A stretch of DNA of 64,000 nt, taken from positions 62,001-126,000 of the forward strand of contig CAZBRD010000007.1 of assembly GCA_964494205.1 (NCBI GenBank). Direction: 5' to 3'. Below are positions 52,172-60,225 of this stretch, piece by piece. The translations under genes and the position numbers were made by a program. Origin of the DNA: JBBTCX01 sp964494205 (GTDB lineage: Bacteria; Planctomycetota; Phycisphaerae; UBA1845). Each line of letters opens with the position of its first letter. Position 1 is the stretch's first letter. The notes beneath the pieces were generated by a model, which was given only the letters and a program-made list of their open reading frames with translations, made no database searches and was not told the origin of the DNA.

Positions 52172-52423
52172 ATGGTTTCACTCAATGGTTTCAGGTTCAA
52201 AACGGATGAATTGTGTCCGGAGTCAGGCTGGTATCGGTTTGATGGGTACCTCAACGACCAGGGCGACGCGAGTGTGGGAATCAATGATCTCGCGGTCGAA
52301 GTGATGGAAGGAAAGACGTTTCCACCGGCTGGTACGGCCAAGCGCCCTTGTTTTTGGAAATCAACTGTCGATTGCGATGAACCGGTGGATGACGTTTTTC
52401 CGGTCACACCGATTCTCGAATGA
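52172..52423 (+). CDS. Small YjzC-like protein
   Basis: The 83-aa protein has the pattern of small conserved proteins related to YjzC: FRFKTDELCPESGWYRFDGY at the start, then a Gly/Asp stretch, and VMEGKTFPPAGTAKRPCFWK. AAAGGA lies nine bases before the ATG. It has no signal or membrane segment. Function unknown. Confidence 0.72.
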   Translation: MVSLNGFRFKTDELCPESGWYRFDGYLNDQGDASVGINDLAVEVMEGKTFPPAGTAKRPCFWKSTVDCDEPVDDVFPVTPILE

Positions 52424-52510
52424 AATGATTAACTTGGACTTAGAGGGTCCTCATTTGTTCGCGAAGGCGCGTGGCCAATCGTTGAATGAGTGACGCTCGG
52501 GAGAATTGCG

Positions 52511-52933
52511 ATGAATAATAAGATCAAAGCGATAATTGCGGGAATGCTATGTGTGGCGGGACTTTGGCTTGCGCTGCCGACGGCGGCACAGGAAAACAAG
52601 GATTTCCCGATGGATGACGTGACGAAGGCACGCGAGATGACCAAACTCATCAACGAGGGTCAGCTCAACTTGCGCGATGCAACCGCCTTGGCCGAGAAAC
52701 ACACCAAGGGGACTGCCATCGGCGCCATTTGCGATATTCGCATTGGACCGATCGAGCCAAGAGAAAAAATGGAGCCGAAAGTACCGCCTGCAACGTCGCC
52801 TCCACCGGAACCAGAGCGAACCCAAAGTCGGCGCTTGATTTATGACGTCAAGTGTTTTGCGAACGAACGAATTCAGACGGTGTCTGTGGATGGGCTACAT
52901 AAGACCGTTAGCGGTTCGGAACTTGGAAAATAG
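52511..52933 (+). CDS. Small exported protein, unknown
   Basis: The 140-aa protein starts at ATG 52511 (GGGAG eight bases upstream) with a signal peptide (KIKAIIAGMLCVAGLWLALPTAAQE). The mature part is short and hydrophilic, with a Pro-rich stretch (KVPPATSPPPEPER). Two cysteines in the mature part (AICDIRIG and YDVKCFAN) could form a disulfide. No family recognised. Confidence 0.65.
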   Translation: MNNKIKAIIAGMLCVAGLWLALPTAAQENKDFPMDDVTKAREMTKLINEGQLNLRDATALAEKHTKGTAIGAICDIRIGPIEPREKMEPKVPPATSPPPEPERTQSRRLIYDVKCFANERIQTVSVDGLHKTVSGSELGK

Positions 52934-53106
52934 ACCACTGACTCCGCGTTCCTCTGTGCAGTGCGATAATAGGCGCGCAGAACTTATTTGTCGTTTGCGC
53001 CGCGCGGTACGTGCTTCGTCTCATGGAGGGGATCGCAGGCGAATGTGCGCATCGCGCGGCCGAACAGCCTTGATCGATTTCCTGATTGTTTGAAAGGAGA
53101 AACCGT

Positions 53107-53160
53107 ATGGACTGGATCGTTGTGCTAATTTTGCTTTTCATCGGAAGTATGATTGGCTGA
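53107..53160 (+). CDS. 17-aa membrane microprotein candidate
   Basis: The frame MDWIVVLILLFIGSMIG ends in TGA. It is a single hydrophobic segment without charged residues after Asp2, preceded by AAAGGAG, a strong Shine-Dalgarno, at eight bases. It resembles known tiny bacterial membrane proteins in size and composition. It lies alone between a small exported protein and the convergent Lgt-like gene. Too short for certainty. Confidence 0.5.
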   Translation: MDWIVVLILLFIGSMIG

Positions 53161-53173
53161 ACCGGCGCCGTGA

Positions 53174-53980
53174 TCATGCGCCGTGATCATGCGAATCGGT
53201 CGGGGTACCAGATTCAGGGGGCGTGGTCACGGCTTGATTCCTCCTCCCGCTGCGTCGCCGTCGACTTATAAGTCCGAGTGCGGCGGCGATGGCAGCGGTG
53301 ATGCACACGAGTTGCGATGAGGTAAACGGACCGATGAAAACGGTGCGAGCTTCTTCCGGCTGACGGAACACTTCGGTAAGTGGGCGTCCGAGACCGTAAA
53401 GAAAGACAAACCAAAGGAGAAGAGAACCACTGGACTGTTGACTCTTAGCCCACCTGAACACCAGCCAAATGAAAATGAAGACGAGGATTTCGTAAAATTG
53501 TGTTGGATGCCTGGCGATGCCAGCAGGCGCTTCCGCGCCTTCAGGGAAAGTGACAGCCCATGGCATCGATGTAGGCAGGCCGAAGCAGCAACCATTGAAA
53601 AAGCAGGCGATCTTGGCGACGATCATCGGCGGGACGAGCGTAACAGCGATCAGGTCTAGCCAAATGGCGCGGTTGCGAGCCAATAGAAAAACAGCTGGCG
53701 TAACGATCGCAAGGTAAGCAAGCGGGCCGCCCCACAGGCCGCCTAAGACGATGTATCGCCAGTCGAAGTATTTCCATCCCGCGAAGCCATCATGTTGCAC
53801 GTCGTAGAGTATCTTTGCTCCGACGGTCATTCCGAGTGTGAACGTCAACGAAAGTAAAAAACCAGCGCGTTTAGAGAGGCGTTGGCGACGGCAGGCGATC
53901 AGCACCAGCACGAGGTGGAGGATCATGCTCAGCGCATAGACAATCGTGTAGGTCTCAATGGGACCGATTTTCGGGAACAT
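53174..53980 (-). CDS. Prolipoprotein diacylglyceryl transferase-like protein (Lgt family)
   Basis: The 268-aa protein has about seven membrane segments and Lgt-family motifs CFFNGCCFGLPT and ARHPTQFYEILVF, with GLGRPLTEVFR near the C-terminus. Lgt adds diacylglyceryl to lipobox cysteines. The HGGL motif of standard Lgt is replaced here (VLGGLWGGPLAYL), so it may be a paralogue with altered activity. The start is ATG at 53980 (MFPKIGPIETYT). Several lipoprotein genes occur in this window. Confidence 0.82.
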   Translation of the reverse strand: MFPKIGPIETYTIVYALSMILHLVLVLIACRRQRLSKRAGFLLSLTFTLGMTVGAKILYDVQHDGFAGWKYFDWRYIVLGGLWGGPLAYLAIVTPAVFLLARNRAIWLDLIAVTLVPPMIVAKIACFFNGCCFGLPTSMPWAVTFPEGAEAPAGIARHPTQFYEILVFIFIWLVFRWAKSQQSSGSLLLWFVFLYGLGRPLTEVFRQPEEARTVFIGPFTSSQLVCITAAIAAALGLISRRRRSGRRNQAVTTPPESGTPTDSHDHGA

Positions 53981-54028
53981 GCAATAGCAATGTCGTATGA
54001 TTGGCCGCGATTGACAACATGGTGCGAC

Positions 54029-54056
54029 AAAAAAAGGTGGGTGCTGAGCACCCACC
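54029..54056 (-). terminator. Terminator after the superoxide dismutase gene
   Basis: On the minus strand, GGTGGGTGC-TCA-GCACCCACC is followed by a run of seven T. It stands 40 bases past the SOD stop. The same palindrome belongs to the GTAG-led repeat family (GTAGG precedes it). Confidence 0.85.
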
Positions 54057-54075
54057 CTACGAGCGAAGATGCAGC

Positions 54076-54092
54076 GGCGGGTGGAACCCGCC
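54076..54092. repeat. Small GTAG-led palindrome
   Basis: GGCGGGT-GGA-ACCCGCC, 7-bp stem, with GTAG (minus strand) just outside at 54096-54093. It touches the SOD stop region and lies next to a second palindrome at 54036. Confidence 0.6.
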
Positions 54093-54096
54093 CTAC

Positions 54097-54855
54097 TTAG
54101 GCCGTCAATTTCATCGCCAATGACAAGCGTTCAGCCACGTTGTCCCAATTCACGACGTTCCACCATGCAGTGACGTAACCAGCACGATTTTGCTGATATT
54201 TCAGGTAGTACGCGTGTTCCCAGACATCGATGACAAGCAGTGGCACGCAGCCGAACATAGTGAGGTTCTGGTGCTTCTCCGCGCCAAGAACAATCGTGCG
54301 ACGGGCCAAAGGTTCCCATGCGAGGATACCCCAGCCGCTCGCCTGCACGCGCTTGGACATCGTGGAGAAGTGCGATTGAAACGCGGCGAACGTGCCGAAG
54401 TCGCGGTTGATCTGCTCGGCCAGCGCTCCCTTTGGCTCTCCCCCACCGTTCTTCTTCATGTTGTTCCAGAAGATGACGTGGAGCATGTGCCCGGAGCCGT
54501 TGAAAGCGAGCGAGTCGGTGAGATCGCGGATTTTCTTCAGGTCGTCTTCTGAATTACTCTTGCGAACAGCTTCGAGACCGGCGATCGCCGCGTTGAGACC
54601 TTCGACGTACGCGTTGTGGTGTTTGCTGTGGTGCAACGTCATTGTCTGCGCGTCGATGTGCGGTTCGAGATCGGCTGCTTCATACGGAAGCTTCGGAAGC
54701 GTGTATGGCTGCGCGCCCGATTGCGAAGGTGCGGGGGGAGGTGTCGCGCCGCCGGATTGCGCGGAGAGTCCATCCGTCGTCAATCCGATCCATCCGCCTG
54801 CGGCTGCCAACGTTCCCAGGGTTCCGAGCATTTCACGTCGATTGGGTTGCATCAT
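54097..54855 (-). CDS. Tat-exported superoxide dismutase (Fe/Mn type)
   Basis: The 252-aa protein starts at ATG 54855 (GAGGAG seven bases upstream) with a twin-arginine signal: PNRREMLGTLGTLAAAGGW. The mature enzyme has the Fe/Mn-SOD ligands: His in DLEPHIDAQT, His in SGHMLHVIFWNN, and Asp and His in VIDVWEHAYYLKY. KHQNLTM gives a Gln as in Mn enzymes. Cytosolic SODs are the rule; an exported one protects the periplasm or works in a folded, metal-loaded form carried by Tat. TatC is encoded at 12353-13384. Confidence 0.94.
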   Translation of the reverse strand: MMQPNRREMLGTLGTLAAAGGWIGLTTDGLSAQSGGATPPPAPSQSGAQPYTLPKLPYEAADLEPHIDAQTMTLHHSKHHNAYVEGLNAAIAGLEAVRKSNSEDDLKKIRDLTDSLAFNGSGHMLHVIFWNNMKKNGGGEPKGALAEQINRDFGTFAAFQSHFSTMSKRVQASGWGILAWEPLARRTIVLGAEKHQNLTMFGCVPLLVIDVWEHAYYLKYQQNRAGYVTAWWNVVNWDNVAERLSLAMKLTA

Positions 54856-55029
54856 GCGCGATCTCCTCTCATGGGCCCACCATTTGATCTTGAAAACTGC
54901 GATCGGTCGATTATGGTCCGCATGTGGCCTTTGAGCAACTTTCTTGCACAAACGCGGCACGGATGTTGCAAGGATGTTGCTTGCGGATAAGTTCTCGGTA
55001 ACGCCATTACTTCTTACTTGGACGCGAAC

Positions 55030-55677
55030 ATGACAACTCTACTGTTCACCGCGGCGATGGTTGGAACAATTCACACGCTGATGGGCCCGGATCACTATGT
55101 GCCGTTTGTGGCGATGGCGAAGGCCGGGCGATGGACCACGAGCAAGACACTCTTAATCACGGTGCTTTGTGGTGTCGGCCACGTGATCGGATCGATCGCT
55201 CTCGGCGCGATTGGGATTGCGTTTGGATGGGCGAACGAGCCGCTTGAAGCTGTTGAGGGAACTCGCGGGTCGATCGCAGGTTGGCTGTTGATTGGTTTCG
55301 GGCTGGCCTATTTGGTTTGGGGTCTACGCAAACTGTGGCGGAAAAACGAGCGCGTCCAGTCAGCTCGCGTCGATGGCAAACCTGGCATGCAAAAGTCATC
55401 CATGATGCCGTGGATATTGTTCACGATTTTCGTGCTGGGACCATGCGAACCGTTGATTCCGCTGCTGATGTTCCCTGCTGCGCAACATAGTGTCTATGGA
55501 ATTGCAATGGTGGCTGCCGTGTTTTCGATTTGCACCATCGCAACCATGACGACCGTTGTGATGCTGATGCATCGCGGGTTGTCGTGGGTCAGCTTGCCGT
55601 GGTTGGAGCGGAATACGCAAGTGCTAGCCGGGGCGGCGATCTGCGCCTGCGGGCTGGCGGTGCAATTCGGACTGTGA
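55030..55677 (+). CDS. UreH/NiCoT-like membrane transport protein
   Basis: The 215-aa protein has six membrane segments. HTLMGPDHYVPFVAMAK near residue 15 is the HxxxxxDH-type metal motif of nickel/cobalt permeases and UreH-like proteins, and CGVGHVIGSIALGAIG and FVLGPCEPLIPLL are the repeated internal motifs. It may move nickel or another metal, or a sulfur oxyanion. LarB (nickel cofactor) lies at 49.9 kb but is not in an operon with it. The start is ATG at 55030. The stop region overlaps the end of murD, which is convergent, by 54 bases. Confidence 0.78.
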   Translation: MTTLLFTAAMVGTIHTLMGPDHYVPFVAMAKAGRWTTSKTLLITVLCGVGHVIGSIALGAIGIAFGWANEPLEAVEGTRGSIAGWLLIGFGLAYLVWGLRKLWRKNERVQSARVDGKPGMQKSSMMPWILFTIFVLGPCEPLIPLLMFPAAQHSVYGIAMVAAVFSICTIATMTTVVMLMHRGLSWVSLPWLERNTQVLAGAAICACGLAVQFGL

Positions 55678-57021
55678 TTCGAGTTGATGAACCAGTTTCG
55701 CGAAATGGTGGCCGCGGGCTTCGAAGTTGACGTAGGCATCGAAACTTGGGGCGCCGGGCGAAAAGAGAATGGCATCGCCGGGCTTGGCAAATTCGCGAGC
55801 ACTAGAGATCGCTTTCTGAATCGAATCGACTTCGAGAACTTTCACGAACTTGCATTCCATTGAATCACGAATGCCGGCAGCGAACACTGGGCCGGCATCA
55901 CCTGCGCAGATGACAGCCTTGCAGTTCTTTGAGACTGCCTTTGCCAGCTCCTCAAGGCTGACGTCTTTTCGCTGCCCGCAGAGAATTAGAACAATTGAAT
56001 TATCAAACGACTCCACGGCAACAACCGTAGCGCTCGGCGAGGTGGATTTCGAATCGTTGTAGTAGGAGACGCCATCGATCGTAGCTACATGCTGCAATCG
56101 ATGCGGCAGGCCGGTGAACTGCGAGAGTGCGTCGCGTGTGAAAGCATCGGGAATGTTCATCTCGCGACAGATCGTGGCGACGCAGGCTGCGTTGCGCTGA
56201 TTGTGAGCGCCGGGCGTTTTTAAGTCGAACGGACGATCGAAACGGGCGGTGGGAATGATCGAATCAATCCGGCCTTTCATCGCGTTCCGCAAACGGGCCT
56301 CGGCCACCGGATGCAATTCGCCGACAATGAGTCGTCGCGTCAATTCCTGAAGGCGGACGATGTTGAGCTTGGCATCGATGTAGGCCTCGAATGTGCCGTG
56401 GCGGTCGAGGTGGTGCGGGAAGAGGTTCGTGATGGCAGCCAGCATCGGTGTCCATTCGATTCGCGGCAAATCCTCCAACTGAGCGTTGGACATTTCGAGG
56501 ACCACGAGGTCGTTGGGACCTATGTTTGGCAATTCCGGCAAAAGCGAGCGCCCGATGTTGCCACCGAGATGAACCGCGCGGTGAGGAATCTGCCTCGCTT
56601 TCGCCGCTTGTGTCAGTACCTCGGCCAGCATGGCACAAGTCGTGCTCTTGCCGAACGAGCCGGTGACGCCGATCACGTCGGCTGGGCAGCGTTCGCAAAA
56701 GAGGTTCATCTCCGTGGTCCACGCGATGTCGCGGGCGAGCACTTCGGAAAAGAACTCGGACTTGGTTTTGACCACCGCGGGGTTGATGATGACAAGATCA
56801 ATATTGTTTAGATCGTCAGGCGTATGGCCGCCGAGGCGAAACGTGACAGGTAAGCCGGCGAGTTCGTTGATTGAATCGGTGAGCGTGGATGAATCCGCCT
56901 GATCGGTGACAGTGACGCGCGCGTGCTGATCGACCAGCCATCGCGTAACACCCACCCCGCCGCCGAAGCGCCCGAGGCCGACGACGAGTACGCGTTTGTT
57001 TTCTAGTGACGCGAGATTCAT
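55624..57021 (-). CDS. murD: UDP-N-acetylmuramoyl-L-alanine:D-glutamate ligase
   Basis: MurD adds D-glutamate to UDP-MurNAc-L-Ala in peptidoglycan synthesis. The 465-aa protein has the Rossmann start (KRVLVVGLGRFGGGVGV), a complete P-loop VTGSFGKSTT (119-128), metal-binding LEMSNAQLE, HHLDRHGTFEAYIDAKLNI with the lysine, and the C-terminal ligase domain (FTGLPHRLQHVATIDGV, then YYNDSKSTSPSATVVAV). It is complete, in contrast to the MurD-like module at 16066-17844. It is not in a dcw cluster here; the neighbour is an ABC exporter. The start is ATG at 57021. Confidence 0.95.
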   Translation of the reverse strand: MNLASLENKRVLVVGLGRFGGGVGVTRWLVDQHARVTVTDQADSSTLTDSINELAGLPVTFRLGGHTPDDLNNIDLVIINPAVVKTKSEFFSEVLARDIAWTTEMNLFCERCPADVIGVTGSFGKSTTCAMLAEVLTQAAKARQIPHRAVHLGGNIGRSLLPELPNIGPNDLVVLEMSNAQLEDLPRIEWTPMLAAITNLFPHHLDRHGTFEAYIDAKLNIVRLQELTRRLIVGELHPVAEARLRNAMKGRIDSIIPTARFDRPFDLKTPGAHNQRNAACVATICREMNIPDAFTRDALSQFTGLPHRLQHVATIDGVSYYNDSKSTSPSATVVAVESFDNSIVLILCGQRKDVSLEELAKAVSKNCKAVICAGDAGPVFAAGIRDSMECKFVKVLEVDSIQKAISSAREFAKPGDAILFSPGAPSFDAYVNFEARGHHFAKLVHQLESQSELHRQPAGADRRPG

Positions 57022-57246
57022 GGTTAGGCAGTGATGATAGTCGAGGAAGCGTGGAAATCCATGAGAACCCACCTGACAAACCGAGAAGAAATGAGTCCAA
57101 CGGGGTTCTACTACCCTGGTCGCGCAGGGGGCTCTGTTAAGAACGAAACAGAGCGTTCGACGATGTGGTCCGTTCTTCGTTCCAACATTCTCAAGCAACA
57201 ATTGTTGAGTTCGTCATTCGCCAAAAAGCAAAGTACAATCCAGCCC

Positions 57247-58236
57247 ATGCCACAGATCGAGGTCAACAAGCTGACGAAAGTGTTCAAGGTGCCCGAGCGC
57301 GAAGGCGGGCTTGGGGCTGCGATGCGCGCGCTGGTCAAGCGAAAATACAAAACGGTGAATGCCGTTGAGAGCATCGACGTCTCGATCGAAAAGGGAGAAA
57401 TCGTCGGGTTTCTTGGTCCAAACGGAGCCGGCAAGACAACGACACTGAAGATGCTCTCCGGGTTGCTGCACCCGACGAGCGGGACCGCGACCGTCATGGG
57501 CCGGATTCCATGGAAGCGAGAATCGACGTACCTGCGGTCGATCAGCATGGTCATGGGCCAGCGAAGTCAGCTCTTCTGGGATCTGCCTGCGATGGACTCG
57601 TTCATGGTTCATCTCGCGGTGTATGGGATCGAGAAAGATGTCGGCCAACAAACACTGGATGAACTGATTTCGTGGCTGGACATCGGCGGCGTGATCAAGA
57701 AGCCGGTGCGGACGCTGTCACTCGGCGAGCGAATGAAGTGCGAGTTGTGTGCGTCGCTGCTGCATCGCCCGTCGGTGCTATTTCTGGATGAGCCGACGCT
57801 CGGCGTAGACATCACTATGCAGGTGCGAATCCGTCAGTTCATTGCCGAGTACAATAAGAGGAACGACGCGACGATCATCCTCACGTCGCACTACATGGCC
57901 GACGTGGCTGCGCTATGTAAGCGAATCATCATCATTGATCACGGAAAGATATTGTTCGATGGGCCGCTGGCGGATTTGAGTCAGAAGCTTGCGCCGTTCA
58001 AGGTAATTGGGATCGATCTGGATCGCGATATCGATGGATATGATTTTGAACGCGTGGGCGAAGTGCTGCTGCGCGAGCCACGGAAGGTAAAGCTTCGCGT
58101 AGCGAAGGATGCATCTGCCACGGTGACGAGTCGATTGCTGGCTGATTTGCCGGTGCTGGATTTGACGATTGAAGATCCGCCGATTGAGGATGTGATCGGG
58201 AGAGTGTTTACACAGGGAGCGGCGGCCGCGAAATGA
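57247..58236 (+). CDS. ABC-2-type exporter ATP-binding protein
   Basis: The 329-aa protein has Walker A GPNGAGKTT, the family signature RTLSLGERMKCELCASLL, Walker B VLFLDEPTLGVDI and the H-loop LTSHYMADV. A C-terminal ~90-residue extension follows (YDFERVGEVLLREPRKVKL), common in this exporter group. TACAAT (57234-57239) ends eight bases before the ATG, and no Shine-Dalgarno is seen, so the message may be leaderless. It is coupled to the permease gene by an ATGA overlap. Confidence 0.9.
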   Translation: MPQIEVNKLTKVFKVPEREGGLGAAMRALVKRKYKTVNAVESIDVSIEKGEIVGFLGPNGAGKTTTLKMLSGLLHPTSGTATVMGRIPWKRESTYLRSISMVMGQRSQLFWDLPAMDSFMVHLAVYGIEKDVGQQTLDELISWLDIGGVIKKPVRTLSLGERMKCELCASLLHRPSVLFLDEPTLGVDITMQVRIRQFIAEYNKRNDATIILTSHYMADVAALCKRIIIIDHGKILFDGPLADLSQKLAPFKVIGIDLDRDIDGYDFERVGEVLLREPRKVKLRVAKDASATVTSRLLADLPVLDLTIEDPPIEDVIGRVFTQGAAAAK

Positions 58237-59042
58237 AAGCACTTTTCCGCGCCATGCCTGCTTTCATGCAGTATTCCATTTCTGCCATGCTGCAATATCG
58301 CGGCGAGATATTGCTATGGGCTGTGTGGGGCGTTGTATACCCAGCTATCGCCACAGCTATGTGGAGTGCGGCGGTTCAGGGCAAAGCTGCCGGAGGCACC
58401 ATTGCCGGATTCGGACCACAGGAATTCGCGGCTTATTTTCTGATGACCATGATTGTCGGGCATTTCTGCACCGCGTGGGATCTATACGAAATGGGATGGC
58501 AGGTTCAAAGCGGTCGCATGTCGCCGAAGTTGCTGCGACCTATGTTGCCGATTTGGCAGGCGATTTCGGACAACATCGCGTACAAGCTCGTCACGATGGT
58601 GGTGCTGCTGCCGATCTGGATTGTCGTCGCCCTCTTCATGCAGCCAAAGTTCTCTGGTGATGTCACAACTACGCTATTAGGAATTGTGGCGGCGCTAATC
58701 GGTTCCGCACTCAACTTCCTATGGGGCTACAACATCGCGCTGGCTGCATTCTGGGTAACACGAATGGATGGCATCGGCGAGAGCTGGCACGGCATGAGCA
58801 TGTTATTCGGCGGTAGATTAGCGCCGTTGACCGTGTTGCCCGGTCCGTTGCAATGGATAGCAGCCTTCCTGCCATTCCAATGGTTCTTGTGGTTTCCGGC
58901 CGCAACGCTGGTGGGATCACTCTCCAAGACCGAGATCATGCGTGGACTCGGCTCGCAATTAGTGTGGTTGGTTATTGGCGTATTCGTGTTTCGTGCGGTG
59001 TGGTATTCAGCGGTCAAGCGTTACACCGCCGTCGGTGCATAG
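58233..59042 (+). CDS. ABC-2-type exporter permease
   Basis: The 269-aa protein has six membrane segments: EILLWAVWGVVYPAIATAMW, EFAAYFLMTMIVGHF, LVTMVVLLPIWIVVAL, LLGIVAALIGSALNFLWGYN, PLQWIAAFLPFQWFLWF and QLVWLVIGVFVFRAVWY. It is the DUF990/ABC-2-like kind that normally works with a second permease of the same class. That second gene is not present downstream, where a repeat element follows. Probably exports a lipid, antibiotic-like compound or polysaccharide; not known. Confidence 0.85.
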   Translation: MKALFRAMPAFMQYSISAMLQYRGEILLWAVWGVVYPAIATAMWSAAVQGKAAGGTIAGFGPQEFAAYFLMTMIVGHFCTAWDLYEMGWQVQSGRMSPKLLRPMLPIWQAISDNIAYKLVTMVVLLPIWIVVALFMQPKFSGDVTTTLLGIVAALIGSALNFLWGYNIALAAFWVTRMDGIGESWHGMSMLFGGRLAPLTVLPGPLQWIAAFLPFQWFLWFPAATLVGSLSKTEIMRGLGSQLVWLVIGVFVFRAVWYSAVKRYTAVGA

Positions 59043-59064
59043 CTATTGCGGATGGTTTGTCGTC

Positions 59065-59175
59065 GGGTGGCATGGTCAAGCGCCAGCTTGGCCATGGTCT
59101 TTGGCATTACGCCACGGCCTTGCTGCGGCAAGACCGTGCCACCCTACAACCCGACGAGTAAGCTGCGACACAGCA
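59065..59175 (+). repeat. About 110-bp two-hairpin repeat, inverted partner of 41656-41766
   Basis: The 80-base core, 59065-59144, begins GGGTGGCATGGTCAAGC and ends GCAAGACCGTGCCACCC. It matches the reverse complement of 41687-41766 with two differences. Flanking AGCTGCGACAC is also shared. Confidence 0.9.
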
Positions 59176-59179
59176 CTAA

Positions 59180-59959
59180 TTATTGCGGGCCATTAGGCGG
59201 CCATTCCACCGGTCGCGTAGGCGACAGTCGCTTCCAACCTTCGGCTGATTCCAATTCCGTCGGCTGATCCCGCGAGATGAGATCGCGCACGCATTGCCGC
59301 AGCGAGTCCTCGAACTTAGCGCGGGCAAGAGCGCGCGAATCTGTCTTCCAAAGGTCGAACTTTGTCGGTTCCTTCTCGGTTTCGGGAGGCAAAATCGACT
59401 CAGCCTTCGCGTGGATGGCCGCGATAGGTGCCGCCGCTTTTACGTCGTAGAGAATTCCGAACGCTTCGGTTTCGGTCGGGCTGAGTTCATTGATGGCGTA
59501 GATGAGACCGAGGCGGGCATCTAGCGCGCGGAAGGCCGCGAGGATCTGATCGGGATTGGCGGGATTGCCGCCGAGATCGCGCGGGAAAATCGGAAAGACC
59601 TCGCTGACAGCCATCTTGTCGTCCAGCGACGAGTTCCATTGGAGGAATTCGTTGCGCGGATCGGTAACCAGGACCGGTTCGCGCGACTGAACATCAGCAA
59701 TCTCTTGGATGGAAAGTCGCGTCACCGCCATCGATGCCGGGAACATCCCTTTCGTAGCCTCGGCTGTCAGGATTCGATTCTGATTAGTCGGCGCGTCGAT
59801 CGAGCGTTGCGACAAATCTTCCCAATGAACGCGTGGAGATGGAACCCAGATTTCCTCAGTCTTTTTCTTGGACGCGCAGCCGACAAACAGTGCCAACGAA
59901 ATGGCACCGATGCTGAGCTTCTCAACACGAACGAAACAACTGGTGAGGTTCAAATGCAC
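59180..59959 (-). CDS. Lipoprotein of unknown function
   Basis: The 259-aa protein probably starts at GTG 59959 or TTG 59953 (GGGGG seven bases before the TTG). The signal is KLSIGAISLALFVGCASKKK: lipobox with Cys, then three Lys. The mature part is helical and hydrophilic, with WNSSLDDKMAVSEVFPIFPR and SDRALARAKFEDSLRQCV-like helices, no known domain. It lies opposite the glycosylphosphotransferase gene, diverging from it. Start uncertain. Confidence 0.65.
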   Translation of the reverse strand: MHLNLTSCFVRVEKLSIGAISLALFVGCASKKKTEEIWVPSPRVHWEDLSQRSIDAPTNQNRILTAEATKGMFPASMAVTRLSIQEIADVQSREPVLVTDPRNEFLQWNSSLDDKMAVSEVFPIFPRDLGGNPANPDQILAAFRALDARLGLIYAINELSPTETEAFGILYDVKAAAPIAAIHAKAESILPPETEKEPTKFDLWKTDSRALARAKFEDSLRQCVRDLISRDQPTELESAEGWKRLSPTRPVEWPPNGPQ

Positions 59960-60225
59960 ACCCCCACAAACACGAGCACCTGGCCCGCCATGGTTGCCCT
60001 GTGATGTCGATAATCCTGCATGGATATCGGGACGAAAGCGGTGTGACTGTCCGAAAAGTGATAAAGGAGTGGTCAGGTGATTATCGGTCGGAGTTTCACG
60101 CAACTTTATCTGACCTTGGTATGCCGATAATCGACCGCGGACCCAGAAGAACCGATGTAACCAGCGGTGGATTCCCTAGAGACAAGATTTGCTGTCCTTG
60201 CCCGCAAGTTATCGCGAACCTGCCT

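Noticed and set aside
52101..52304. TTG-started frame after a good Shine-Dalgarno-like GTAAGGAG
   Set aside because: Basic, low-complexity peptide overlapping the better supported 83-aa gene in another frame.
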